A stretch of 64,000 nt of DNA from Bradyrhizobium stylosanthis (GCF_001641335.1 NZ_LVEM01000002.1:175754-239753); one strand, 5' to 3'. Positions 45,739 to 55,105 are shown, numbered from the stretch's first letter. Made by a program: numbers and translations. Notes: generated by a model from the sequence alone, not told the origin.

Positions 45739-46117
45739 CGCGTCACTCCCCTAAGGCAGCCGTCAGGGCTGCACGTTCTTTGTTTTGCTGGTTTGAGTAG
45801 GCGAAGTTCGGAGTCTGTCGAGAGGCAGACGCAAAAAGGTTAGCACATCTGCGGGCGGTGAGAAGCGAGTCGCGAGCGCTGCGATTGCGCTCAGTAAAAA
45901 TTGAGACTGATTTGCTTTCGGCGCGCGCCGGCGGCAACAAGGCTCTCGCTGCAGCGCGGAATCAACTTCGCGCGCGGCCAATTTTCACGCAGCGCGAAGG
46001 GCATCAAAACAAAACTTCGAAAACAACCCCATGCACAGTAGAGCGGCGCCGGCCGGCTTGCGCCCGGTGACGCCGCGCAGACACTTGATGCATCGGGCAA
46101 AATGACGAATGCGGCGC
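45739..46117. other. 379-base intergenic region
   Basis: No credible gene. It holds a hairpin GTCTG-TCGAGAGG-CAGAC (about 45814-45831) and a patch near 46005-46040 with AT-rich CATCAAAACAAAACTTCGAA and AACAACCCCATGCACAG. The latter resembles a dispersed Bradyrhizobium sequence I recall, but I cannot confirm that here. Right of it is a GC-rich palindromic patch (GCGCCGGCCGGC). Confidence 0.5.
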
Positions 46118-47104
46118 TTACGGGGCGACGGGGTAGGGACCGTCGTCGAACAGCGTATCGTGATAGCCTTTCGCGCCGACCTCGCGCGCCAGCGCGCTGC
46201 GGAAATCGCGGCCGTCGCGAAGGCTGCGCAGCACATGGGCAAAGTCGAATTCCGGCCGCCAACCGAGCTCGCGCCGCGCACGCTCGTTGACATAGACGCG
46301 GTCGATCTGCGGAAACAGGCGCCAGCCGCGCGCCACATAAAGCGCCTCGCAGTCGGGATGGAGCTCGCGCACGACACCGGCCGCATCAAACGCAAGCGAG
46401 GCGAGGTGGCGTTGCTCGAACGGGCTCGTCGCCGAGACGATGTAGCGCCCAAAGCCGATCTTGGGCGCGCGCTCGACCGCCAGCAGATGCGCGCTCACCG
46501 CGTCCGCGATGTCCAGCCGGCGATAGAGCAGCTCGTTGGCCTGCGCATTGTCCAGTGCATAGTCCGACCGCATCGCCGGATCGTCATCGTCCTCCGGAAA
46601 GAAGCGCGACGTCCGCAACACAACGACCGGAAGGCCGCGCTCGCGGAAGAACAGCTCGCACAGACTCTCCGCCATCAGCTTCGTGGTGCCATAGATGTTC
46701 TTCGGCACCGACGTCAGATCTTCGGTGACCCACACCGCGGCCTGCCCGGCTTCGGGGCGAAGCTGCGAGCCGAACGCGCTGGTCGTGCTGGTGAAGACGA
46801 AGCTCTTCACGCCGGCGGCCACCGCCGCCTCGAGCAGATTGAGCGTGCCGGTGACGTTGGTGTCGACGAAGTCCTGCTTGGAGTGCGTCGCCACATGCGG
46901 CTTGTGCAGCGTCGCTGAGTGGATCAAGGCGGTGACGCCGTCCATCTGCTCCCGCACGAAGCCTGGGTCGACGATCGAGCCGACGGCATCGGTGAAGGGC
47001 GAAGGCTTGAGATCGATGCCGCGCGCAGGCGAGCCGCGGCCGCGGAGCGTCCGCAGGGTGGCCTCACCGAGATGGCCGGCGCTGCCCGTAACCAGAATTG
47101 TCAT
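46118..47104 (-). CDS. NAD-dependent epimerase/dehydratase (extended SDR)
   Basis: About 328 residues. The NAD site is ILVTGSAGHLGEATLRTL and the catalytic Tyr-Lys pair is in NIYGTTKLMAESL. VFTSTTSAFGSQ carries the catalytic Ser/Thr. DDDPAMRSDYALDNAQANEL and YVARGWRLFPQIDRVYVN complete it. It resembles UDP-sugar epimerases and other extended SDRs; the sugar nucleotide or other substrate is unknown. ATG at 47104 is preferred to an upstream in-frame ATG, as the conserved MTILVTGSAG start sits there. It is convergent with nothing; tRNA-Gly lies upstream on the same strand. Confidence 0.88.
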   Translation of the reverse strand: MTILVTGSAGHLGEATLRTLRGRGSPARGIDLKPSPFTDAVGSIVDPGFVREQMDGVTALIHSATLHKPHVATHSKQDFVDTNVTGTLNLLEAAVAAGVKSFVFTSTTSAFGSQLRPEAGQAAVWVTEDLTSVPKNIYGTTKLMAESLCELFFRERGLPVVVLRTSRFFPEDDDDPAMRSDYALDNAQANELLYRRLDIADAVSAHLLAVERAPKIGFGRYIVSATSPFEQRHLASLAFDAAGVVRELHPDCEALYVARGWRLFPQIDRVYVNERARRELGWRPEFDFAHVLRSLRDGRDFRSALAREVGAKGYHDTLFDDGPYPVAP

Positions 47105-47180
47105 CGCAAACCCCATACAGCCGCCACCGGCGCGGAAAACCGCGGCCCGGTCTGGTTTGGCTGGATGCTCTGGGAAAAAT

Positions 47181-47255
<75 letters not shown>

Positions 47256-47293
47256 ATCCTGTGTCGGTCGCGTGACGCGCCGGCAACGGCTGT

Positions 47294-47322
47294 CGTATGC
47301 CAAAAGCGGGCGGCGAATGCAA
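47294..47322 (-). promoter_or_regulatory. Sigma-70 type promoter of tRNA-Gly
   Basis: On the minus strand TTGCAT (47322-47317), a 17-base spacer and CATACG (47299-47294) form a plausible promoter, giving a leader of roughly 30 bases before the tRNA. Sequence inference only. Confidence 0.5.
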
Positions 47323-47531
47323 CAGCTACCGGAGGGATAGATTCGCTTCTTGAGGCCCTATATTGACCCCGAATGCGACCAAATCGCCCGAAAACGTCCT
47401 GGAACCGCCGAATCGGCCGCCCCGGATTGAAATTCGGCCGTCCCGGCCCAATTTTAGGGGCCGACAACACAGCATATGAATCGGCGACGTGCTAAAGAGC
47501 CGCCATTCCAGACATCAGACGAGGGGATCCC

Positions 47532-48455
47532 GTGACGATCATCGACCAGGGTAACGGAGCGGCGGGCCCGGCTGCGGCCGATCTGATCAAGGACACCACC
47601 ACCCAGGCCTTCGTGAAGGACGTGATCGAGGAATCGAAGCGCCAGCCGGTTCTGATCGACTTCTGGGCGGAGTGGTGCGGCCCCTGCAAGCAGCTCACCC
47701 CCGTGCTGGAAAAGGCGGTCAAGGCCGCCAAGGGCAAGGTCAAGCTGGTCAAGATGAACATCGACCAGCACCCGGCGATCCCGGGCCAGATGGGCATCCA
47801 GTCGATCCCGGCCGTGATCGCCTTCGTCAACGGCCAGCCGGCCGACGGCTTCATGGGCGCGGTGCCCGAGAGCCAGGTCAATGCCTTCATCGAAAAGCTG
47901 ACCAAGGGCATGACTGCGCCGGGCGAGCCGAATATCGCCGAGATCCTGCAAGAGGCCGAGGCGGTGCTCGCCGAGGGCGATGCCGCTGCGGCTGCCCAGA
48001 TCTACGCGGAAGTGCTGCAGTATGATTCGACCAACATCGCGGCCCTTGCAGGGCTCGCGAAGTGCTACGCCGTCTCCGGCGCGATGGAGCAGGCCAAGCA
48101 GACGCTGGCGATGGTGCCGGAATCCAAGCGCAACGATCCCGCGGTGAAGGCGGTGCAGACCGCGATCGATCTCGCCGAGCAGGCGCAGCAGCTCGGGCCG
48201 GTGGCCGAGCTGGAACAGAAAGTCGCCGCAAACCCGCTCGATCATCAGGCGCGGTTCGACCTTGCCACCGCGCTCAACGCGCAGGGCAACCGTGCCGCTG
48301 CCACCGACCAGCTGCTCGAGATCATCAGGCGCGACCGCAAGTGGAACGACGACGGCGCCCGCAAGCAGCTCGTGCAGTTCTTCGAGGCCTGGGGCGGCAT
48401 GGATGATGCAACGGTCGAGGGACGCAAGCGCCTGTCGACGATCCTGTTTTCGTAG
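47532..48455 (+). CDS. cnoX: Thioredoxin-domain co-chaperone CnoX (YbbN family)
   Basis: A 307-residue protein. The thioredoxin domain (about 20-130) has the active site WAEWCGPCKQLTP at residues 45-57, so unlike E. coli YbbN it keeps both redox cysteines. The C-terminal half (about 150-307) is TPR-like helical repeats (EAVLAEGDAAAAAQIYAEVL). CnoX protects clients from over-oxidation and hands them to GroEL. The GTG start follows GAGGGG at good spacing. The LON-domain gene follows after about 105 bases on the same strand, separated by a small repeat. Confidence 0.92.
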   Translation: MTIIDQGNGAAGPAAADLIKDTTTQAFVKDVIEESKRQPVLIDFWAEWCGPCKQLTPVLEKAVKAAKGKVKLVKMNIDQHPAIPGQMGIQSIPAVIAFVNGQPADGFMGAVPESQVNAFIEKLTKGMTAPGEPNIAEILQEAEAVLAEGDAAAAAQIYAEVLQYDSTNIAALAGLAKCYAVSGAMEQAKQTLAMVPESKRNDPAVKAVQTAIDLAEQAQQLGPVAELEQKVAANPLDHQARFDLATALNAQGNRAAATDQLLEIIRRDRKWNDDGARKQLVQFFEAWGGMDDATVEGRKRLSTILFS

Positions 48456-48469
48456 GCGTTTTGTTGCTG

Positions 48470-48539
48470 GAGCATGATCTTGGCGGAAAACCGCAGCACT
48501 CTTTGCGCTAACGCGGCCCTTCGGGTCCGGATCATGCTC
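48470..48539. repeat. Inverted-repeat element (GAGCATGATC ends)
   Basis: GAGCATGATC (48470-48479) and GATCATGCTC (48530-48539) are perfect inverted ten-base ends around GGCGGAAAACCGC and GCGGCCCTTCGGGTCC-like inner segments. The same ends (GCATGAT/ATCATGC) occur at 58778. Widespread in Rhizobiales from memory; no coding content. Confidence 0.75.
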
Positions 48540-48560
48540 TAGCCAGTCAGCGGGGACCAG

Positions 48561-49238
48561 ATGCCGATCAACATCGAATATCGCGGACCCGCCGACCTCC
48601 CCGAGATCATTCCGGTGTTTCCGCTGCCGGGCGCGCTGCTGCTGCCGCGCGGCCAGATGCCGCTCAACATCTTCGAGCCGCGCTACCTCGCCATGGTCGA
48701 CGATTCCTTGCGCGACGGCCATCGCCTGATCGGCATGATCCAGCCCGACGTGGCGCACTCGCCGAAGAATTCCGACAAGCCGGCGCTGTTCCGCGTCGGC
48801 TGCGTCGGTCGTATCACCCAGCTCGCCGAATCCGGCGACGGCCGCTACATCCTCGAGCTCACCGGCGTCGCCCGCTTCAAGGTGGTCGAGGAGCTCGAGG
48901 TGCTCACCGCCTACCGGCAATGCAAGGTGGATTTCTTCGCCTTCGTCGACGATTTCACCGCGCGCATGGGCGAGGACGAGGTCGATCGCGAGGCGCTGCT
49001 GTCGGTGCTCGCGGACTTCCTGAAGGCCAACAATCTCAAGGTGGACTGGGAAGGCGTCGAGAGCGCGCCCAACGAGGCGCTGGTCAACGCACTGGCGATG
49101 ATGTCGCCTTACGGCCCTGCCGAGAAGCAGGCCATGCTTGAGGCGCCCGACCTGAAGACGCGCGCGGAGATTTTGATCGCGGTCACCGAGATGGACCTCG
49201 CCAAGAAGCGCACCAGCGGCGATCCGCCGCTGCAGTGA
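48561..49238 (+). CDS. LON peptidase N-terminal (substrate-binding) domain protein
   Basis: A 225-residue protein with only the Lon N-terminal substrate-binding domain. IIPVFPLPGALLLPRGQMPLNIF and VGCVGRITQLAESGDGRYIL are the domain motifs; no AAA+ or protease part is present. It probably binds unfolded proteins or peptides and may work with CnoX, which precedes it. In other alphaproteobacteria a Trm112-like gene commonly comes next; here the Trm112 gene is about 7 kb away. ATG at 48561 follows GGGGACC. Confidence 0.9.
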   Translation: MPINIEYRGPADLPEIIPVFPLPGALLLPRGQMPLNIFEPRYLAMVDDSLRDGHRLIGMIQPDVAHSPKNSDKPALFRVGCVGRITQLAESGDGRYILELTGVARFKVVEELEVLTAYRQCKVDFFAFVDDFTARMGEDEVDREALLSVLADFLKANNLKVDWEGVESAPNEALVNALAMMSPYGPAEKQAMLEAPDLKTRAEILIAVTEMDLAKKRTSGDPPLQ

Positions 49239-49250
49239 GGATCCGGCGGC

Positions 49251-51752
49251 TCACGCCGCGCGGGTGGATGCGCCAAAACCTCGCCGCAGCAGTTTGGCGA
49301 CGTCGGATGCGGGCATCGGCCGGCTGAAATAATAGCCCTGCGTTTCCCCACAGCCCTCTTCGCGGAGGATGTCGAGCTGCTCCTTCGATTCGACGCCTTC
49401 GGCGGTCGTGGTCTTGCCGAGGCTGACTGCGAAACGGACCACGGCTCGCGCGAGATGGCGTGCCTCCAGGCACGCGCAGGACAATTCGTGGACGAAGCTG
49501 CGGTCGATCTTGACCTTGTCGAACGGGAATCTCTGCAAGAAGCTCAGCGATGAATAGCCGGTGCCGAAATCGTCGAGGGCAATCCGCACGCCGAGCTCGC
49601 GCAGCTGGGCGAGCACCGCAAAGACGGCTTCGCTGTCGTGCATGATCACCGTCTCGGTGACCTCGAGCTCGAGCCTGTGCGGCGCAAGCCCTGAACTCGC
49701 CAGCGCGCCGACGATCACCGGAACGAGTTCCTTGCTCCTGAACTGCGCGGGAGACAGGTTGATCGCGATCCTGACATCGGCGGGCCATTTGGCGGCTTCC
49801 GCGCAGGCGGTTCGCAGGACCCATTCTCCCAGCGGCACGATCAAGCCGGTCTCTTCCGCGAGCGGAATGAATTCGCCCGGCAGGACCAGGCCGCGCTTGG
49901 GGTGATGCCAGCGCAGCAGAGCCTCGAAGCCGCTGGTCTTGCCGGTCGCGGCGTTGACGAAAGGCTGGTAGTGAAGCTCGAACTGACGGCCGGCCAGCGC
50001 AGCCCGCATGTCGCGCTCCAAATTGCGCCGCGCATGCATGAGTTCGTCGAGCTCGGGCTCGAAGAAGCGGAATGCACCGCGTCCGCCGCTCTTGGCCGAG
50101 TAGAGGGCGAGATCCGCGCATTTCAGGATCACGTCGGAATCGTTGCCGTCGCGCGGCGCGATGGCGATGCCGATGCTGGTGCCCACGGTGACCCGGTGAT
50201 CGCCGAGATCGAAGGGTTCGCAGAGCGCCTTCCTGATGGCCTCGGCAAGGGCGGCGGCCTCCACGGCCGGGTTGGTCACGTAATCGATCACCGCGAACTC
50301 GTCACCACCCAGTCGCGCGATCAACGCGGTTTCCGTGACGCATCCGCGCAAACGCTCGGCGACGGCGCGCAGCAGCGCATCGCCCGACGGATGTCCGAGC
50401 GTATCGTTGACTTCCTTGAAGCGATCGAGGTCGAGCATGAGCACGGCCAGATCGAGGCCGCCGTTGCGCGTCACCGCGATCGCATGCTCCATCCGTTCCC
50501 TGAGCAGCACGCGATTCGGCAGATCGGTCAGCGCGTCATGCTGCGCCATATGGGTGATCTTGGCCTCGGACCGGCGCTGCTCGGTGACATCGAGATGCGT
50601 GGCCACCCATCCGCCGTCGGCCATCGGCTGTCGCGTCACGCAGATCAGCCGGCCGTCCGCAAACTCGTCGATCCTGCTCGAGACCGCGTCGAACGGCAGA
50701 GCCGCCAGTCTCGAGATGAACTGCTCGGCGGCGCCCTCGCTGGGATCGCCCTTGAGAATGCCTTCCACGATACGATGCCGGATGATGTCGGCGTGCGACG
50801 TTCCCGTCCGCAGCAGCTCCGGCGGCAGCCGATAGAGCCGGGCATAGCGCTCGTTGCAGACGACGAGCCGCTTCTCGGCATCGAACATGCAAAGGCCTTC
50901 GACCATGTGATTGATCGCGGTGTCCAGCCGGAGCGTCTGGTCCCGCAGCTCCTGCTGGGAGTCTTCGAGCTGCTGCCGGGCGACCGAAAGCTCGCTGATG
51001 ATGCCCTCGAACCTTTCGGTTCTGCTTGCCAGACGGCGATCGGCCAGCACGCCGATCAGGCTCATCCCCAGCACGGACAGCGCGACGCCGGCGATGGCCA
51101 GCGCGAGGAAGGCCGGAGACAGCGAAATCGTATCCGTCGCGAGGGTCGGATCCGGCACAATCTGCACGGCACCCATGGCGGTGAAGTGATGCGATACGGT
51201 GGCGAGCGTGAGCAGGACTGCCGCCGCCAGCATGCCCCGATAATCCTGCCGGGTGAGGGCAACCGCCAGCGCCGCGTAGCCGAGACACATGCCGAGAACG
51301 ATCGAGACGATGACGAGGTCCAATGACCAGGTGACCCGGCCAGGCACTTCGAGGGCCCACATCCCCAGATAGTGCATGCTGGCGATGCCGCCGCCGATGA
51401 TGACGCCGCCGGCCACCGCGCCCCACCGGGGAGGCATGCCGACCGCGACACCGAAACCGACCGAGGTCAGGAGCATGGCTGCCGCAAGCGAGAACGCGGT
51501 CAGCACAAGGCCATAGCCGGTCGTGACACCGGGCTCATAGGCGAGCATCGCGACGAAATGCGTCGCCCAGATTCCGTATCCGATGGCCGCGCCGGCGATC
51601 GCGATCCAGATCCACCGCGTTCTCGCCCGCGTCGCAATCGCACGGTGAAAGATACTGGCCGCGACGATGCTTGCGGCGAAGCAGACCAGACCTGCGAGCA
51701 CAACCAGCCGCCAATCGTGCTCGGCCGTAAGACAGGAGAAAACGCGGAACAT
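49251..51752 (-). CDS. MHYT-PAS-GGDEF-EAL signalling protein
   Basis: About 833 residues. Residues 1-240 hold seven hydrophobic segments with the MHYT pattern (HYLGMWALEVPG, HFTAMGA), a membrane sensor proposed to bind metal and sense O2, CO or NO. A PAS-like region (about 260-385) follows. GGDEF (ARLGGDEFAVID, near residue 500) is the intact cyclase motif, and the EAL domain (FEALLRWHHPKRGLV, near residue 595; DDFGTGYSSLSFL) keeps EAL catalytic residues. It can in principle make and degrade c-di-GMP. ATG at 51752 has GGAG upstream. It is the first gene after the LON gene in a possibly inserted block. Confidence 0.92.
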   Translation of the reverse strand: MFRVFSCLTAEHDWRLVVLAGLVCFAASIVAASIFHRAIATRARTRWIWIAIAGAAIGYGIWATHFVAMLAYEPGVTTGYGLVLTAFSLAAAMLLTSVGFGVAVGMPPRWGAVAGGVIIGGGIASMHYLGMWALEVPGRVTWSLDLVIVSIVLGMCLGYAALAVALTRQDYRGMLAAAVLLTLATVSHHFTAMGAVQIVPDPTLATDTISLSPAFLALAIAGVALSVLGMSLIGVLADRRLASRTERFEGIISELSVARQQLEDSQQELRDQTLRLDTAINHMVEGLCMFDAEKRLVVCNERYARLYRLPPELLRTGTSHADIIRHRIVEGILKGDPSEGAAEQFISRLAALPFDAVSSRIDEFADGRLICVTRQPMADGGWVATHLDVTEQRRSEAKITHMAQHDALTDLPNRVLLRERMEHAIAVTRNGGLDLAVLMLDLDRFKEVNDTLGHPSGDALLRAVAERLRGCVTETALIARLGGDEFAVIDYVTNPAVEAAALAEAIRKALCEPFDLGDHRVTVGTSIGIAIAPRDGNDSDVILKCADLALYSAKSGGRGAFRFFEPELDELMHARRNLERDMRAALAGRQFELHYQPFVNAATGKTSGFEALLRWHHPKRGLVLPGEFIPLAEETGLIVPLGEWVLRTACAEAAKWPADVRIAINLSPAQFRSKELVPVIVGALASSGLAPHRLELEVTETVIMHDSEAVFAVLAQLRELGVRIALDDFGTGYSSLSFLQRFPFDKVKIDRSFVHELSCACLEARHLARAVVRFAVSLGKTTTAEGVESKEQLDILREEGCGETQGYYFSRPMPASDVAKLLRRGFGASTRAA

Positions 51753-51931
51753 GCAATATAGCTCCATCGCCAATGGTGCCGATGGTGGATGCGCTAAACG
51801 TTGATCGCGTTAATTTTGTGCAACGCCCGATTGCATACTTACCAGGCCGTTAACGACTCCAGCTTAATACAATTTGCCGGCATGCGCGGAAGACCGCGCC
51901 CGAGCTGTGCGGAGAACGGAACAACGAAAGG

Positions 51932-52525
51932 CTAGTGGTGACCGCGGATGCGCTTGCGGCCGGTGATCATCGCCCGGATCAGATTCTCGCGCTGGAGAAG
52001 CCCCATCAGCAGCACGCCCACGACGTGCAGCACGACCAGCACGATGACCGCGTCCGATGAATAATGGTGGGTATCCTCGACCCACCACACGCCGAAGAAG
52101 GTCACGGTGACCGACATCGCGCCCGTGATCGCGGAGACGGCGATGGCGAGCAGCAGCGCCACCAGCATCAAGGTGCCGGCGGGATTGAGTCCGATATAGC
52201 GGCCGGTGATGCCGCGGCGCAGATTCCAGAGATAGCGTGGCGCGGCCCGCAGCCTGACGCCGACCATGCGGAAGCGCGAGTAGCGGCTTCCCCAGAAGCC
52301 CCAGATCAGGCGGAAGGCGAGCAGCCCAAGCACCGTATAGCCGACGATGCGGTGAAGCCGATCGTAGACCGTGGGTGTGAACCAGGCAGCGAGAATGCCG
52401 GCCGCAAACGCCCAGTGCCAGAGACGGAGCGGAAGATCCCAGACCGCGACCGTCCGCGAAACGGCTCGTTCCGCGGGGGTCCTGTCGGACGCCCCGCGCG
52501 CTGCTGTCCCCGCTTCGTCGATCAA
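51932..52525 (-). CDS. Cytochrome b561-type membrane protein
   Basis: A 197-residue protein with four main membrane segments and conserved histidines for two hemes: LRLWHWAFAAGILAAW, DRLHRIVGYTVLGLLAF and IVLVVLHVVGVLLMGLLQRE. It belongs to the bacterial cytochrome b561 group that passes electrons between quinone and periplasmic partners, often together with a PepSY-type or c-type partner. The start is a TTG because no ATG exists in frame in the first 90 residues; AAGGA lies ten bases upstream. The PepSY gene is 25 bases upstream on the same strand and likely co-transcribed. Confidence 0.85.
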   Translation of the reverse strand: MIDEAGTAARGASDRTPAERAVSRTVAVWDLPLRLWHWAFAAGILAAWFTPTVYDRLHRIVGYTVLGLLAFRLIWGFWGSRYSRFRMVGVRLRAAPRYLWNLRRGITGRYIGLNPAGTLMLVALLLAIAVSAITGAMSVTVTFFGVWWVEDTHHYSSDAVIVLVVLHVVGVLLMGLLQRENLIRAMITGRKRIRGHH

Positions 52526-52550
52526 GCCAGGATGATCCTTACCCCTGATC

Positions 52551-52829
52551 TTACTTGGCGATCGTGTGCTTCAGGCTGAGATCTTCCGGGCTGTAGAACA
52601 GCTCGTACAGCTTGCCTTCCTTGACGCCGTAGACCTCATAGCACGAACCTTCGATCTTCGAACGGCGCACTTCGTAACCAAGCGCCTTGGCCTTGGCTTC
52701 GGCTTCGCTGGCCGGCTTCCACGACGCCTTGTCGAGCTTGGTGCAGTCCTTGAAACCGTCGGCCATGGCCGCCGATCCCATGCCAATCCCGATCGTCAGT
52801 GCAACGGCAACAACACGAATGACCTTCAC
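52551..52829 (-). CDS. PepSY-domain small exported protein
   Basis: A 92-residue protein. MKVIRVVAVALTIGIGMGSA is a signal peptide, with cleavage near residue 23 (AMA-DG). The mature part (KLDKASWKPASEAEAKAKAL, YEVRRSKIEGSCYEVYG and KLYELFYSPEDLSLKHTIAK) is one PepSY domain. PepSY domains can inhibit peptidases or, beside cytochrome b561, take part in periplasmic electron or metal reduction. The GTG at 52829 has an excellent Shine-Dalgarno (GAGGAGGAGA); an open reading frame continues upstream but has no such site. Confidence 0.85.
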   Translation of the reverse strand: MKVIRVVAVALTIGIGMGSAAMADGFKDCTKLDKASWKPASEAEAKAKALGYEVRRSKIEGSCYEVYGVKEGKLYELFYSPEDLSLKHTIAK

Positions 52830-53057
52830 GAACGTCTCCTCCTCTGTCGTGAGCGCGGCGCGAAGCCGCGAAGCGGCACCGAAGGAAGCAAAGGGGGGAA
52901 TGAAGTCAATCCGTTCGGGCATGAAGCGGTTTAGATAAGTTCTAACCGCAGCCAAAAGCTGAGTGCTCTTGGTGCGCGACGCGCCCGCTGCGGCCTTACG
53001 CCTCACGGGATCAGGGGATGCCGAAGGGAGCCTTTGGCAGTTGCGCCAGCCCGCGCT

Positions 53058-53858
53058 TCACGCCGCCGGAGAGTTGCGCCGCAGCCAATCCGTCCAGGTG
53101 AGATGCCCGCGCACGCCCTGGCTTACGACAAAACCCATGCCGCGCGCCTTCGTCTCCGAAAGATCGATCGGCAGGATCCTTCGATGCAGGCGTCTCGCAT
53201 CCTGATACTGGCGGGCAAAGGCGACGAGATCGAGAGCTTCCGGCCCGCCGATCTCCGTGCGCACGCCGCGCTGCCCGTCGAACGCGCAAGTCACGACGTG
53301 GTCGGCAACATCGGACGTATCGACCGGATCGAACCGCGTCGTCGGCACCGGCCACACCGGAAGCCACGAGAGACCTGCAAGCAGCCTGTCGAGCAGATAA
53401 TAGAACGGCATCGCGCGAACGATCGACCAGGGCAGGGCGGATGCGCGCACCAGCCGCTCGCCGGCGAGCTTGGCCCGCGCGTAGGGCAAGGTCGCCTCGT
53501 CGAGGCCGACGATCGAGACATGGAGAAAGTGCCGCACCCCGGCTTTCTCGCCGCATGCCAGCAGCCGCTCCGTTCCTTCGACGTCGACCGCCGAAGGCGA
53601 TCTGAAGAAGTCGATCGGGCGGATGCCGCCGCGCCGTGCGATCGGCGAGAAGGTCGCCGCATGAATGACCGTGTCGACGTCATGCAGCGCATCCTGCAGG
53701 CCTGCGCCGGCAGCGAGATCACCTGGGGCCCATTCGACATCCGATCGCACGCCCGGCGTGCGCGCAAGAACGCGGACGCGAGATCCGGCGCGAACGAGAC
53801 GATCGACGATATCGCGGCCAAGATGTCCCGTGCCTCCGGTGACGAGTGTCAGCGCCAT
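53058..53858 (-). CDS. NAD(P)-binding NmrA/SDR-like protein
   Basis: A 266-residue atypical SDR. The nucleotide site is MALTLVTGGTGHLGRDIVDR and there is a second-half segment DTVIHAATFSPIARRGG. It resembles NmrA-like and nucleoside-diphosphate-sugar epimerase-like proteins that bind NADP but often lack classical Tyr-Lys catalysis. The motif HVSIVGLDEATLPYARAKLAG replaces YxxxK with YARAK, so it may still reduce a substrate. It is the last gene of the operon with PaaI-type thioesterase and crotonase genes, with only three bases between it and the thioesterase stop. Confidence 0.85.
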   Translation of the reverse strand: MALTLVTGGTGHLGRDIVDRLVRAGSRVRVLARTPGVRSDVEWAPGDLAAGAGLQDALHDVDTVIHAATFSPIARRGGIRPIDFFRSPSAVDVEGTERLLACGEKAGVRHFLHVSIVGLDEATLPYARAKLAGERLVRASALPWSIVRAMPFYYLLDRLLAGLSWLPVWPVPTTRFDPVDTSDVADHVVTCAFDGQRGVRTEIGGPEALDLVAFARQYQDARRLHRRILPIDLSETKARGMGFVVSQGVRGHLTWTDWLRRNSPAA

Positions 53859-53861
53859 GGC

Positions 53862-54305
53862 TCAGCTCCCGTCGGCCTTGCGCGGCTCGCCGGTGGGAAC
53901 CAGCACGGTTTCACCGGTCGCAACGAGAGTCAGATCGTCCCGCTCATCGGCCGCGAACAGCTCGGCGCGCGCGAACACCTGTCTGCGCCCGGCGCGAAGC
54001 GTCGTTCCGCTGGCGACGAAATAGCGGCCGACCGCCGGCCTCAGGCAATTCATCGAGAAATGCGACGCCGTGACCGCGCCTACGAGCGTTGCCGCCGCAA
54101 AGCCGCAGGCGGTGTCGAGCAGGGCCGCGATCAGACCGGCGTGCAGATGACCGGAATACTGGGTGAGGTCGTCCCGCCAATTCATGCGGATGGTCACCTC
54201 ACCCTTGCCGGCCGCAATCACGTCAAAGCCCATGGCGCGGTTGAACGCGGCGGAGGCGTTGACCGCGTTGAGTGCCTGCAGGTCGAATGCGCCGGGCTCG
54301 CTCAT
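53862..54305 (-). CDS. PaaI-type hot-dog thioesterase
   Basis: A 147-residue hot-dog protein. YSGHLHAGLIAALLDTACGF is the PaaI-family core, with the Asp expected to act in catalysis, and ASHFSMNCLRPAVG and ASGTTLRAGRRQVFARAEL follow. These enzymes cleave aromatic or medium-chain acyl-CoA to free acid. ATG at 54305 (MSEPGAF) overlaps the stop of the crotonase gene by four bases (ATGA), which suggests coupled translation. The next gene starts three bases after its stop. Confidence 0.9.
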   Translation of the reverse strand: MSEPGAFDLQALNAVNASAAFNRAMGFDVIAAGKGEVTIRMNWRDDLTQYSGHLHAGLIAALLDTACGFAAATLVGAVTASHFSMNCLRPAVGRYFVASGTTLRAGRRQVFARAELFAADERDDLTLVATGETVLVPTGEPRKADGS

Positions 54306-55105
54306 GCAGGGCTCCATCGCGGGGCGCGGTTCTCGAGGCTGCTTCTGACGGCCTCGATGTGATTGGGCGCGCCAAGCAGCGCCGCCTGTTCGGCAGTTTC
54401 TGCGGCAAGACCGGTCGCGGCGTCGGAGGTCGCGGCCAGGTTCAACAGGCGCTTGGCCGCGCGGACGGCATCGGGGCTGCGGCTCGCGATCTCCTGCGCC
54501 ATGGCGAGCGCCGCCGCCACGGGATCGTCGGTGAGGCGCGTTGCAAAGCCGTAGGCGAGCGCTTGCTCCGCGGAAAAGACGCGGCCGGAATAGGTCAGCT
54601 CACGCACGACATCGTCGCGCGCGAGATGGCGCATCAGCTGCGTGCCGCACATGTCGGGCACGAGACCCCATTTGGCCTCGATGATCGCGAGCTTTGTTCC
54701 CGGCGCGAGATAGCGCAGGTCGGCTCCCAGCGCGAGCTGGAAGCCGCCGCCGAAGGCAACACCGTGCACCGCTGCAATCACCGGCACCGGCAGCTCGCGC
54801 CAGAGCCAGACGAGATGCTGGGCGTAGTTCGCAACGCCGTGGGTCCGGCGTGTCAGATCGATGGACGGGAGCAACGGATCGCCATTCGTGGTGGCGAGAA
54901 GGCGGTCGAGATCGAGGCCCGCGCAGAAAGCGCGGCCCTCGCCCGAGAGAACGACGGCGCGGACGTCCTTGCACGTGCCGAGCCGCGAGCCTGCAACGAT
55001 GATCGCTTCGAACATTGCGGGATCGAGTGCATTCATCTTGTCCGGGCGGTTCAGCCGGAGATGGGCCACGCCGTTCTCGATGGTCAGTCGAACGCGATTG
55101 TCCAT
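54302..55105 (-). CDS. Enoyl-CoA hydratase/isomerase (crotonase) family protein
   Basis: A 267-residue crotonase beginning MDNRVRLTIENGVAHLRLNR. GEGRAFCAGLDLDRLLA and VHGVAFGGGFQLALGADLRY are the CoA and oxyanion motifs, and IIEAKWGLVPDMCGTQ has the active-site glutamate region. The substrate is unclear. It is second in a minus-strand operon of four genes, 41 bases after the membrane protein gene and overlapping the thioesterase start. The operon is divergent from a TetR gene, so an acyl-CoA ligand for the TetR protein is plausible. Confidence 0.9.
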   Translation of the reverse strand: MDNRVRLTIENGVAHLRLNRPDKMNALDPAMFEAIIVAGSRLGTCKDVRAVVLSGEGRAFCAGLDLDRLLATTNGDPLLPSIDLTRRTHGVANYAQHLVWLWRELPVPVIAAVHGVAFGGGFQLALGADLRYLAPGTKLAIIEAKWGLVPDMCGTQLMRHLARDDVVRELTYSGRVFSAEQALAYGFATRLTDDPVAAALAMAQEIASRSPDAVRAAKRLLNLAATSDAATGLAAETAEQAALLGAPNHIEAVRSSLENRAPRWSPA

